From NCBI RefSeq assembly GCF_000444875.1, contig NC_021985.1, forward strand, positions 3,419,535 through 3,483,534: 64,000 nt of DNA, written 5' to 3'. Of this stretch, positions 52,184-61,322 are shown in pieces (positions within the stretch are counted from its first letter, which is position 1; the number at the start of each line of letters is the position of its first letter). Under the pieces are notes generated by a model. It searched no databases and was not told where the DNA came from. It saw only the letters and a program-made list of their open reading frames with translations. This DNA is from Streptomyces collinus Tu 365. GTDB lineage: Bacteria; Actinomycetota; Actinomycetes; Streptomycetales; Streptomycetaceae. The position numbers and the translations under genes were made by a program.

Positions 52184-55100
52184 GTGACGGACTCGGGGGG
52201 ACGGATGCAACCGGTCGCTGGCGTGTACGAGCAGCTGATCACCGAGGATGTGCGCAGGGAGCTCGGCCAGCTCGAGGCCCTGGGGTGGAAGGCCGTCGAT
52301 GGTGAAGTGGGCACCGAGTCGACGCCTCACGTGCTTGCCCGCCACATCGGTGAGGTGGTCGCGCGCAGGCTCAACCAACTCCCGGCCGACCAGCAGGTCA
52401 CCTACGCCAACCGCATCCTGGCCTCCCTGAACGCCGACGCCCTTGCGCAGAGTGATCCGGAGCCCATAAGCGCAGTCGCGGAAGGCCCCCGCCAGTTGCT
52501 CGCGCTCGCCAAGCAGGAAGCACCGGGTGCGTACGCGATCCGTCCGCTCACCCCGCTTTCCGAGACGTCACTCCTCACGAACTCCCCGGAGGACCTCAGC
52601 CTCGGCTCGGAGCTGCGAGCCGAGCTCGCCACGGCGGACCGCATCGATCTGCTCTGCGCGTTCGTGAAGTGGTACGGCATCCGGGTCCTGGAAGACGCGC
52701 TGCGCGCCGCCAAGGAGCGAGGCGTACAGATCCGGGTCATCACGACCACGTACATGGGTGCCACCGACCGCCACGCGCTCGACCGTCTCGTCCGCGACTT
52801 CGGTGCCACCGTCAAGGTGAACTACGAGATCCGATCTACCCGCCTGCACGCCAAAGCGTGGCTGTTCCGGCGCGACACGGGCTTCGACACGGCCTACGTC
52901 GGCAGCTCGAACCTCTCCAGGGCCGCACTGCTGGATGGTCTGGAGTGGAACGTCCGTCTGTCCTCGATCGCAACGCCTGCGGTGCTGGACAAGTTCGAGG
53001 CGACCTTCGAGGCGTATTGGAACGACTCGGCCTTCGAGACCTACGACCCCGACCTGCACGGTGAGCGCCTCGACGGCGCACTGGCCCAGGCAGGTGGCGG
53101 CACCTCCGCCAGCGACCTGAAGATCAACCTGTCCGGTCTGGAGGTACGTCCCTTCCCGCACCAGCGGGACATGCTGGAGCGGCTCACCGTCGAACGGGAG
53201 ATCCGCGGCCGGCACCGGAACCTGCTGGTCGCGGCGACCGGAACAGGCAAGACGGTGATGGCGGCCCTGGACTACCGGAGCCTGTGCAGGACTTCGGAGA
53301 GCACACGGCCGAGGCTGCTCTTCGTGGCCCACCGCAAGGAGATCCTCAAACAGTCGCTCCGCACCTACCGGGAAGTACTGGACGACGCCTCGTTCGGCGA
53401 GCTACTGCACGCCGGCACGGAGCCCCGCGCCTGGGACCACGTGTTCGCGAGCGTCCAGTCCCTCCATGTCCCGCGGCTTGAGCAACTGGCCCACGACCAC
53501 TTCGACATCATCGTCATCGACGAGTTCCACCACGCCACCGCCACCACGTACCGGCGGGTTATCGACCACTTCGCACCGCGTGAGTTGCTGGGCCTCACCG
53601 CCACACCCGAGCGGATGGACGGCCGGAACGTCCAGGACGAGTTCTTCGACGGCCGAATCGCCGCCGAAATGCGACTGTGGGAGGCGCTGGAGAACGACCT
53701 GCTCTGCCCCTTCCACTACTTCGGCATTCCTGACGGCACAGACCTGACGAACCTCGGCTGGCAGAAGGGCGCCTACACCGACCAGGACCTGGACAACCTC
53801 TACACGGGCAACCACGCCCGCGCCCGGATCGTGGTGAAGCAGATCCGGGACAAGGTCTCCCATCCCGGCGCCATGAAGGCCCTGGGCTTCTGCGTCACCA
53901 AGGCGCACGCCCACTTCATGGCGGACTTCTTCCGCCAGGCCGGTTTCCAGGCCGTCGCTCTCGACAGTGAGTCTCCCGCCGAGTTGCGCGCCAGGGCCCT
54001 GACCGAGCTGCGCGACGGGAAACTCCAGGTGATTTTCTCCGTCGACCTCTTCAACGAGGGGCTGGACATCCCCGACGTCGACACACTGCTCCTCCTCCGT
54101 CCCACCAACAGCGCCACCGTCTTCCTCCAGCAGTTGGGGCGCGGTCTGCGGCGCACCGAAACAAAGCCCGTGCTCACCGTCCTCGACTTCATCGGGCAGC
54201 ACCGGGCGGAGTTCCGCTTCGAGGAGCAGTTCCGCGCCCTCACCAATCTCTCGCGGAACCGACTCGTCGAGCACATCGAGCGGGACTTTCCGCTCCTGCC
54301 GTCGGGCTGCCAGATCCTTCTGGAGGGCAAGTCCAAAGACCTCGTCCTGAACAACATCCGCACTCAGCTCAGCGCCAACGTCCGAACGCTGGCGAACGAG
54401 GTCAGGGCGTACAGCACACCACGTCTGTCCGACTACCTCCGCGAGAGCCGCCGGGAGGTCAAGGAGCTCTACAAGAGCGGCAACTCCTGGACGGCTGTCC
54501 TCCGACGCGCCGGCCTGATCCAGGAGGCTCCGGCACCGGGTGAGGCAGCACTACTCAAGCGAGCCCACGCATTCCTCCACGTGGACGATCCCGAGCGCGC
54601 CGCGGCCTATCTCCGGCTCCTCGACGACGACGCCCCACCGTACGAGGAACTGCCTGCGACCGAGCAGTCGTATGCCCGCATGTTGTTCTTCAACCTCTGG
54701 GACGACGCGGGTGGGTTCACCAGCTTCCAGGAGGGTCTTGACTCGCTGCGTCCTCAGCAAGTGTTCAGGGACGAGCTGCGTCAGGTGCTGTCTCATGTCA
54801 TGGAGCAGGCGGATCACGTCCCGATTCCGCTGACAGGCCGCCTCAGCAAGGTGCCGCTGAGGGTGCACTGCGCGTACAACCGATCCGAGATCCTCGCTGC
54901 CCTTGGTGTAGCTCGCTTCAACGGACAGATGCCCCGTTCCTTTGCCCAAGGAGTGCAGTGGGTCGAGGAGCTCCGGACGGACGCTCTGCTGATCACACTG
55001 GAGAAGGACGAGAAGGACTTCTCACCCACGGTCCGCTATAAGGACTACGCCTTGAGCCCGACGCTCTTCCACTGGGAATCCCAGAACTCGACCGCGGAGG

Positions 55101-55330
55101 ACTCACGCACCGGGTTGCGATATCGACAGCACGACGATCGCCACAGCCATGTCCTGCTCTTCGTGCGCCGCTACAAGAACACCGACATAGGCAAGTCCCA
55201 GCCGTGGATGCTCCTTGGCCCGGCCACCTTCGAGCGCCACACGGGCAGCAAGCCGATGGCGATCACCTGGCGTCTGAAGCACCAGCTGCCAGCAGACGTC
55301 TGGACCTATGCGGCGATCACGGCGAGCTGA
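52184..55330 (+). CDS. PLD nuclease / SF2 helicase / DUF3427 protein
   Basis: A 1048-residue multidomain protein. Domains in order: an N-terminal helical region (1-110); a phospholipase-D-type nuclease with HAK (H222, K224) and GSSN (240-243); an SF2 helicase with Walker A TGTGKT (about 351-356), DEFHH (about 445-449), GLTATPERMDG and LFNEGLDIPDVDTLLLLRP...QQLGRGLRR; then a C-terminal DUF3427-type region (about 690-1048). Start GTG 52184 follows GGAGGGGG; ATG 52205 is the alternative. Codon use is visibly less GC-rich at third positions than in neighbours, suggesting transfer. A role in DNA restriction or repair is inferred from the domains only. Confidence 0.87.
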   Translation: MTDSGGRMQPVAGVYEQLITEDVRRELGQLEALGWKAVDGEVGTESTPHVLARHIGEVVARRLNQLPADQQVTYANRILASLNADALAQSDPEPISAVAEGPRQLLALAKQEAPGAYAIRPLTPLSETSLLTNSPEDLSLGSELRAELATADRIDLLCAFVKWYGIRVLEDALRAAKERGVQIRVITTTYMGATDRHALDRLVRDFGATVKVNYEIRSTRLHAKAWLFRRDTGFDTAYVGSSNLSRAALLDGLEWNVRLSSIATPAVLDKFEATFEAYWNDSAFETYDPDLHGERLDGALAQAGGGTSASDLKINLSGLEVRPFPHQRDMLERLTVEREIRGRHRNLLVAATGTGKTVMAALDYRSLCRTSESTRPRLLFVAHRKEILKQSLRTYREVLDDASFGELLHAGTEPRAWDHVFASVQSLHVPRLEQLAHDHFDIIVIDEFHHATATTYRRVIDHFAPRELLGLTATPERMDGRNVQDEFFDGRIAAEMRLWEALENDLLCPFHYFGIPDGTDLTNLGWQKGAYTDQDLDNLYTGNHARARIVVKQIRDKVSHPGAMKALGFCVTKAHAHFMADFFRQAGFQAVALDSESPAELRARALTELRDGKLQVIFSVDLFNEGLDIPDVDTLLLLRPTNSATVFLQQLGRGLRRTETKPVLTVLDFIGQHRAEFRFEEQFRALTNLSRNRLVEHIERDFPLLPSGCQILLEGKSKDLVLNNIRTQLSANVRTLANEVRAYSTPRLSDYLRESRREVKELYKSGNSWTAVLRRAGLIQEAPAPGEAALLKRAHAFLHVDDPERAAAYLRLLDDDAPPYEELPATEQSYARMLFFNLWDDAGGFTSFQEGLDSLRPQQVFRDELRQVLSHVMEQADHVPIPLTGRLSKVPLRVHCAYNRSEILAALGVARFNGQMPRSFAQGVQWVEELRTDALLITLEKDEKDFSPTVRYKDYALSPTLFHWESQNSTAEDSRTGLRYRQHDDRHSHVLLFVRRYKNTDIGKSQPWMLLGPATFERHTGSKPMAITWRLKHQLPADVWTYAAITAS

Positions 55331-55351
55331 GACACACGCCCGCTGGGAAAG

Positions 55352-56791
55352 TCAGTCCTCCCCATCCTGTCCCTCGTCGTGATGCCGCTTGCCGGGATGG
55401 CCGTGCGGGTTCGGGTGCGGGTGCGGTGGAGTGGCTGGTTTCTGGGGGTGGTGTCGGGCGGGGGGGTTCTCGGGCTCGGGGGTGGTCGGGGGGCGGTGCG
55501 TGGTCGAGAGGATGTGTGTCTGGGCCGGGCGGGCCGACGAGATCAGGTTGAGGTTCCTGGATATGGGCTCGGCCTGGGGGGTGGTCGGCTTGGGGGCCGG
55601 GGTGCCGGGGGTGCCGCTGGGGGTCTTGGTCTTCGGGGCGGGGCGTGGGTGGTCGGGGGTGGTCGCGGCCGCGTCCGTGTGGTTGGCGTTCGTTCCGCTG
55701 GTGCCCGGGGCGACGGCGAGGGTCGTGCCCAGAGCCACGGAGAGCGCGGCCAGGGCGCCCACCGCCAGGCGGTGGCGGCGGTGGGCGCCCGGTGCTGGCG
55801 CTTCTGTTCGGTCATGGGTGCGGAGCGGCAGGACAGGGGCCGCCCGGTGCGTTCGCTCCAGGTCGTTCGTGGCGGGGTGCGGCGCCGGTAGGGACGGGCC
55901 CCGGTCCGGGGTGAGGGCTGTCTGCAGCGGCTCGTGCGGATGGCTCTCGGGGGTCAGGGCGGCGAGGACCTGCGCGCACTCGGCCGCGTCCGGGCGGGAC
56001 GCCGGGTCCTGGGACGTCATCGACCGCAGCAGGCCGGCGAAGTCCGAGGGGAGCCAGGCGGGGACTTCGGGGGCGCGCAGGAGGCGGGCGAGCGCTGCCT
56101 CCAGCGGGGTGCCCCGGTACTCCGGTGTTCCCTTCAGGCACTCCAGCAGGACCAGTCCGAGCGCGTAGACGTCGGCGGCCGGGCCGACGCGTCCGCCCTC
56201 CACCTGCTCCGGTGCCAGATAGGCGGCCGTGCCCGTCAGCACGTCGGGTGCGGTCTGGCGGGTGGCGTCCGCGAAGAGCGCGATGCCGAAGTCCGCCAGG
56301 TGGGGGTTCCCGGCCCGGTCCAGCAGGACGTTCGATGGCTTGACGTCGCGGTGGACTATGTCGGTCCTGTGGACGTAGGCCAGCGCCCCGGCCAGGGAGG
56401 CGCCGAGCGCGGCCACACGCGGCTGGGGCAGCGGTCCGCTCGTCAGGAGGCTGTGCAGGCTGGGGCCGTCGACCAGTTGCATGACCAGGTAGGTCCGGTC
56501 CTCGTGGCGGCCGGAGTCGTACACCGTGACCAGTCCGGGGTGCTGGAGGCCGGCGAGGAGGACGGCCTCCATGGCGAGGCTCTCCTCGGTCTGCGGGCCG
56601 GGGCCCGGCCGGAAGACCTTGACCGCCACGGGCCGCCTGAGGCGCATGTCGAGGCCCTCGTAGACGTCGGCCATGCCTCCCGATCCGATTCTGGCGCCCA
56701 ACCGGTAACGACCGGAAAGGACATCGGCGGACCGCGAGTCCGCTCGGACCGGCGCGGGGGCCGGCGGGGCTGCTGATCGGCGGGCCTTCAT
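55352..56791 (-). CDS. Serine/threonine protein kinase
   Basis: A 479-residue transmembrane kinase. The kinase domain (about 27-290) has the Gly-rich loop IGSGGMADVYEG, catalytic Lys58 (PVAVKVF), HRDVKPSN (D149, K151), DFG (167-169) and APEQVEGG. A juxtamembrane linker is followed by one membrane segment (about 345-365) and an extracellular Pro/Thr/His-rich tail without PASTA repeats. Ligand unknown. Five tandem 10-base repeats lie upstream of its start. It converges with the DUF3427 gene, 21 bases apart. Confidence 0.92.
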   Translation of the reverse strand: MKARRSAAPPAPAPVRADSRSADVLSGRYRLGARIGSGGMADVYEGLDMRLRRPVAVKVFRPGPGPQTEESLAMEAVLLAGLQHPGLVTVYDSGRHEDRTYLVMQLVDGPSLHSLLTSGPLPQPRVAALGASLAGALAYVHRTDIVHRDVKPSNVLLDRAGNPHLADFGIALFADATRQTAPDVLTGTAAYLAPEQVEGGRVGPAADVYALGLVLLECLKGTPEYRGTPLEAALARLLRAPEVPAWLPSDFAGLLRSMTSQDPASRPDAAECAQVLAALTPESHPHEPLQTALTPDRGPSLPAPHPATNDLERTHRAAPVLPLRTHDRTEAPAPGAHRRHRLAVGALAALSVALGTTLAVAPGTSGTNANHTDAAATTPDHPRPAPKTKTPSGTPGTPAPKPTTPQAEPISRNLNLISSARPAQTHILSTTHRPPTTPEPENPPARHHPQKPATPPHPHPNPHGHPGKRHHDEGQDGED

Positions 56792-56888
56792 CTGGTTCTC
56801 CGTTGCTGTCACCGCATACCGGACTCGGCCATGGGCCGTGCTGGGGAAGCGAGTACCCGAGGGTCTGTCAGCTATCCGGCCCGGTCGG

Positions 56889-56938
56889 GGTCCGGAATGA
56901 TCCGGAGTGGTCCGGAGTGATCCGGAGTGGTCAGGAAT
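56889..56938 (-). repeat. Five tandem 10-bp repeats upstream of kinase gene
   Basis: GGTCCGGAAT, GATCCGGAGT, GGTCCGGAGT, GATCCGGAGT and GGTCAGGAAT follow head to tail, 98-147 bases upstream of the kinase start. The period of one DNA helical turn puts every copy on the same face, as in cooperative operator arrays. Confidence 0.85.
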
Positions 56939-57072
56939 GGAACCGGTGGCTCGATCGCGGCCGAGGGCCATCCCGGACGCAGGTCCAAGTCCGGTGGCGG
57001 GAACAGGGTTCGGACCGGGGAAGCAGGGGGCGGGCGCCGCAGGGCGGTGGTGCGGCGCCCCGCGTACGAGGG

Positions 57073-57573
57073 CTACGCCGTCGGTGCCGTCGACGGCATC
57101 GGCGGCGCCAGGTCCGCCCGGCCGAACAGGATGGCGTAACCGTGCGGGAGTTGGGCCAGCACCCGGGTCGTCAGGGGTTCGTCCAACTGGTCCGCCAGGA
57201 CGCCGAGGACCGAGCTGACGTCCCAGCGGGCCGTCGCGGGGGTCGAGCCCTCGATGCGGGACGCCACCAGCTCCACGAACTCCCGGGCGGGCAGCGGGTG
57301 GACGACCGGGATCTGGGACGCGACCACCCTGCCCGCCTCCGGGGGGAGGGACTGGGCCAGGGCCACGCGTTCGTCGCCGGTCACGTGCGTGCCCAGGAAG
57401 GACAGGACGGTACGGGTCACCGCCTCGGCCTCCGCGGCCGTCGCGTACTGACCCGCCTCCCGCACCGCCCGCGTCAGTTCCAGCCAGCCGGCCTCTCCGG
57501 CCGAGTCGCGGGTGTCGGGACGCGGGGTCGGGGCGGGGATGGTGGATCTGTGCTGCGGGGCTGCCACGGTCAT
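57073..57573 (-). CDS. DUF2267 family protein
   Basis: A 166-residue protein. After a Pro/Thr-rich leader of about 25 residues, two alpha-helical repeats (about 28-75 and 90-155) match DUF2267: AVTRTVLSFLGTHVTGDERVALAQSLPPE and WDVSSVLGVLADQLDEPLTTRVLAQLPHGYAILFG. Function unknown. ATG 57573. Divergent from a small membrane protein gene. Confidence 0.85.
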   Translation of the reverse strand: MTVAAPQHRSTIPAPTPRPDTRDSAGEAGWLELTRAVREAGQYATAAEAEAVTRTVLSFLGTHVTGDERVALAQSLPPEAGRVVASQIPVVHPLPAREFVELVASRIEGSTPATARWDVSSVLGVLADQLDEPLTTRVLAQLPHGYAILFGRADLAPPMPSTAPTA

Positions 57574-57768
57574 GGCCGGCTCCTCCTCCGGGACGCTTCG
57601 GAACTCCGCACGCCCTGTACCCCCGATCATGGCCGCCATGGGACGGGGTTCGGCCAATGTCTGGCCGCCCGGAAACTTGACAAACCCGGACTCAGGTTCG
57701 AAGACCCCGCTCACCTGCCGGTTAGCCTCGAAGCGCAACGAAGAGGACATCAGGAGCAGGAGGCACTC

Positions 57769-58074
57769 ATGGCCAGGGTTCCCAGCGCGGTCGTCGCCGC
57801 GACCGGGCTCGTCGGTGGGTACGGCGTCGCCCGCTGGACCAAGAAGCGGCAGCTCGGCGGGGCCGTGCTGGCCGTCGCCGGTGCCGCCGCCGCGCAGCGG
57901 TGGCGGCAGCAGGCGGGCGGGAAGGCCGCCGGTGCGCTCACCGCCGCCTACGTCGCCGCGTTCGCCGGCGCCCACCCGCTGGCCAAGAAGGTCGGCGCCT
58001 GGCCCGCGGTCTTCGGTGTCGCCGGCGCCGTGGCCCTCGCCTCCTGGGCCGTCGCCGACCGGCGCCACTCCTAG
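57769..58074 (+). CDS. Small Ala/Gly-rich membrane protein
   Basis: A 101-residue protein with three to four short Ala/Gly/Val hydrophobic segments separated by basic turns (RWTKKRQ, QRWRQQ, PLAKKVG). No family motif recognised. AGGAGCAGGAGG precedes ATG 57769. A TTGACA hexamer lies upstream near 57677. Confidence 0.7.
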   Translation: MARVPSAVVAATGLVGGYGVARWTKKRQLGGAVLAVAGAAAAQRWRQQAGGKAAGALTAAYVAAFAGAHPLAKKVGAWPAVFGVAGAVALASWAVADRRHS

Positions 58075-58090
58075 CCCGGGCCTCAGCCGA

Positions 58091-58133
58091 CCCACCCGCC
58101 GCGGCTCCCGCCCGAGGGGCGCGGGCGGGTGGG
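58091..58133. terminator. Bidirectional terminator-like hairpin
   Basis: CCCACCCGC (58091-58099) pairs with GCGGGTGGG (58125-58133), with an inner GC-rich stem, between two convergent genes. Confidence 0.6.
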
Positions 58134-58170
58134 GCGGACGCGTTTCCCGGTCGACGCGGCGTTGCGGGCG

Positions 58171-61069
58171 CTACAGGTCGCCCGGCTTGACCTCCGTGAG
58201 GCCGTACCGCACGGCCACCGGAGCCCAGAGCCTGGCGAACCGGCCCTTCGCCTTGTTCGCCGCCTCGTTGTGGCCGCCGGCCACGTCGTAGTCCGAAGCG
58301 CTGCTCCCCGCGCAGCCCGTCACCGGGTCCTCCTCCACGGCGGCCAGGACGTCCGAGGCCCAGGAGTAGTAGTCGCGGTCGGCCGACGCGGACGCCGTCC
58401 ACGCCTGCGACAAAGCTTCCACCGCGGCGTTCAGGTCGTCGTTCGCGTCCGGTTCGAGCAGCTGGAGACGGCGGACGAAGTCGTCCCGGCGATCCGCCAC
58501 GGTGAGGAACTCCTTCCGCGCTTCCCGTAGGGGGGCCGGGCCGAGCGAGCAGTCGCGTACGGCTTCGACGGCTGCCCCCACCCGGCCACGCAGGGAAGCG
58601 TTCTCCTTGAGCAGGGCGTCCGCTTCCGTCACCGTGGCCGGTACGGCCGGGGACGGTGAGCCCGATGGTGACTGGCTTGTGGTGGCGTCCTCGCCGTCGG
58701 TTGCGGGCTGCCGGCTCGGCACCGCCTCCCCCGCGGAGGCAAGGGTCGATGCGGGCGAAGGCGTCGCGGCGAGTATGTGCGGCCGCGCGGCGCCGCCACC
58801 GAGGCGCAGGGCCAGCGCGGTCGCGCCACCCGCCACCAGGGCCGTCGCCAGGAGGGTCACGGCGATGGTCACTCCCCTGCCACGGCCGGGCCCCTGGGAT
58901 GCCGGGGGCGGCGACACGGGCTGTTGTCCCACGGGGAACGAGGTCGCGGGAACGGGGGCGAGGGCGGCCACCGGCGTGGGGGGCGACTGTGCGGCGTGCG
59001 GCTGGGAGGGCCGGGGGCGCGGCCGAGGTCCCGCCGGCGTCCGAGCGTCTTCGAGCCGTGCCGGTGACACCGGCGGCGGGACCGGCACGGGTGCCGGCTG
59101 AGTGGGCTGAGCGTCGCCCACGGCGGAAGGCTCGTCAGCGGCTTCGGACGCGACGTACCCGATCTCCACCGAGTCCTGGTCCAGAGCCCCTGGCGCGTCC
59201 GGAGCCCCTGGCGCGTCCGGAGCCTCCGGCGCGTCCGGAGCCTCCGGCGCGTCCGGCTCCTCCGGCGCGGGCGCGGCCGAGGGCGACGGGCGCGGCCGAG
59301 GGCACGGGAGCGGTGGCGGCCCCGGTCCCAGGCGCGGCCGCAGGAGCAGGGGCAGAGGCCGGAGGAGCAACAGGCACAGGAGCAGAGGCAGAGGCCGGAG
59401 GAGCAATAGGCGCAGGAGCGGGGGCAGGAGGAGCGGCGAGGGTCGCGGGAGCGGCCGGAGCCGCGGGCCGCTCCGCCGGCCGCTGCGCGGGAATCCCGTC
59501 GAGGAGAGGCCCCTCCACCCCGGCCCCGTCCACCCCGGCCCCCTCCGCCGCGGCCACCCACACCCCGGCCGCCTCCATCCCGCCCGGCCCCCGCAGGAAC
59601 CGCGCCGCCCTCGGGACGACGAACAGGCCGAGGGCCGCCCACACGGCCGCCCCCAGCGCCGCGCCCAACACGGAGAGGCCGACCGAGACCTGCGCCTTCG
59701 CCCCGGCGGGAAGCAGATCGGCCGCGAACGCCTGCACCACGTTCACGAGGCTGCCCTCGACGGAGACGTCGACGCTGTCGCCGGTCACCGTCGCCGCTGC
59801 CGTGAACAGCAGTACGAAGCACACCAGGACCCGCAGGCGCGCCGCCTGGTCCGCTCCCCGGCGGAGGGCGGTCCTGCTCAGCAGCAGCACCGTACCGACG
59901 CCGAGCAGCACCGACAGCCACAGCCAGCCGCTCAGTTGGTGGAGGTCGAACAGGGAGACGCCGAAGTCGCCGCTCCCCGTCGCCGCGCCGCCGAACTCGT
60001 CCGTCACGCGCGGGAGTCCGGAGAGCGTGAGGTCGAACGGGACACCGAACCCGAACCCCAGGGCGATCACGCCCAAGTTGGGGGCGAACGCGACGGCGGG
60101 GACCAGCGCCGAGGACCCGCCCCGCGCCACCAGCGCCAGGACACTCACGACACCGCCCGCCGCGACCGGCACGGCCAGGCACACCAACGCGTCGCGAGCC
60201 GCCGTCAGCCACAGCCGGGCTCTCTGCGCCGATCCACCGCGTGCCACGTATGCCGTGATCGCGGGACGCCACAGCGTGCGGCAGAGCACCGCGGCGGCCA
60301 GCAGCGCCGTCCACCAGCCCGCGGCCCAGGGCGAGGACGACACGGTGAGCGAGACGCCCCGCTCGGCCACGTCCGGCAGGCCGCCGCCCATGGACCCCTC
60401 GGAACCCATCAGGCCCATGGGGTTCGACGCCCCGTCGGTCGACGGGTCCATGAGCGGAACCGACGTGCCCGCCACCCAGGCCAGCACCATGGTCAGCACC
60501 GTGCCGAGCAGCAGGGCGCGTACCCCGGCCAGGGCGGACTCCCCCGGCGCCGCCCGCTCGGACATCGCCTCGGCGCGCCTCGCGTGCCGTACCGCGCCCA
60601 GCCACCAGGCACCGGCGTACAGCAGCGTGACGGTGAGCGGTACGGCCAGCAGGTGCGCCGAGGCCGTGAGCGTCGTCGACTGCTCGCCCAGGGCAACTTC
60701 CAGCTCCGCGCCGACCGAGGTCAGCACGAGCGCGAGGCCGGCGCCGAACGCCTGCCCGAACACGCCTCCTTGGGCGCTGGACACGCACGCCACGATCAGG
60801 GTCAGCACCAGCAACACGGCGACCGGGTAGGCCACGATGCGGGCGGGGCCGGTCCAGTCGCCCTGGGCCAGGCGCAGCAACGCGGCGGTGCCCGCGGGGT
60901 TCCCGGGGCCGGCCGGAGCGGCGGCCGGCCGTGGCGGGGGCGGGGGTGCGGCCGGCATGGGCGGTGGCTCCGGTGCCGGCTCCGGAGCGCGGGTGGGGCG
61001 GCCGCAGGCACCGCAGAAGCGGGCCTGTCCGGCCAACTGGGCCTCGCAGTGCGAGCAGGTGGGAGGCAT
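58171..61069 (-). CDS. Zinc-ribbon polytopic membrane protein, interrupted by an apparent one-base frameshift
   Basis: Two overlapping frames read as one protein once a single base is removed. The first part (61069 to about 59286) has an N-terminal zinc ribbon (C5, C8, C19, C22), about ten membrane segments (about 80-460) and a Pro/Ala stalk. The second (to 58171) continues with a DAPEAP-type repeat, a membrane segment (VTIAVTLLATALVAGGATALAL) and a helical extracytoplasmic domain ending VRYGLTEVKPGDL. The span of 2899 bases minus one equals 966 codons. The extra base lies at about 59285 inside the second copy of a duplicated 19-base unit. If the shift is real, the product ends after 644 residues in an Arg/Gly-rich tail. 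Confidence 0.72.
59271..59308 (-). repeat. 19/20-bp direct duplication carrying the frameshift
   Basis: On the plus strand GCGCGGCCGAGGGCACGGG (59290-59308) is repeated at 59271-59290 as GCGCGGCCGAGGGCGACGGG, with one additional base. The copies encode the same PVPSAAP-type segment if the extra base is ignored. Confidence 0.88.
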
Positions 61070-61322
61070 GACCTGTGCTCCTCGACGACGACTACGTTGT
61101 CAGGCCCCGCCAGGGGCAAAGAGGCGCGCGGCCGCCGAAGGCAGCCGCGCGGTGACGCGTCCAGGGGCACTGAACGAGGCGCGACGATCTTGGCACGGAG
61201 CAGGCCATGTTGTGAAGATGATGTGTGCGTCGACTGGCGCCGAAGCGACGGCTCGGCAGATCGTCACAGCTCAGAACGGACCGACGTCACGCTCTCCACC
61301 TCGACGCGAGGACACGCGATCT

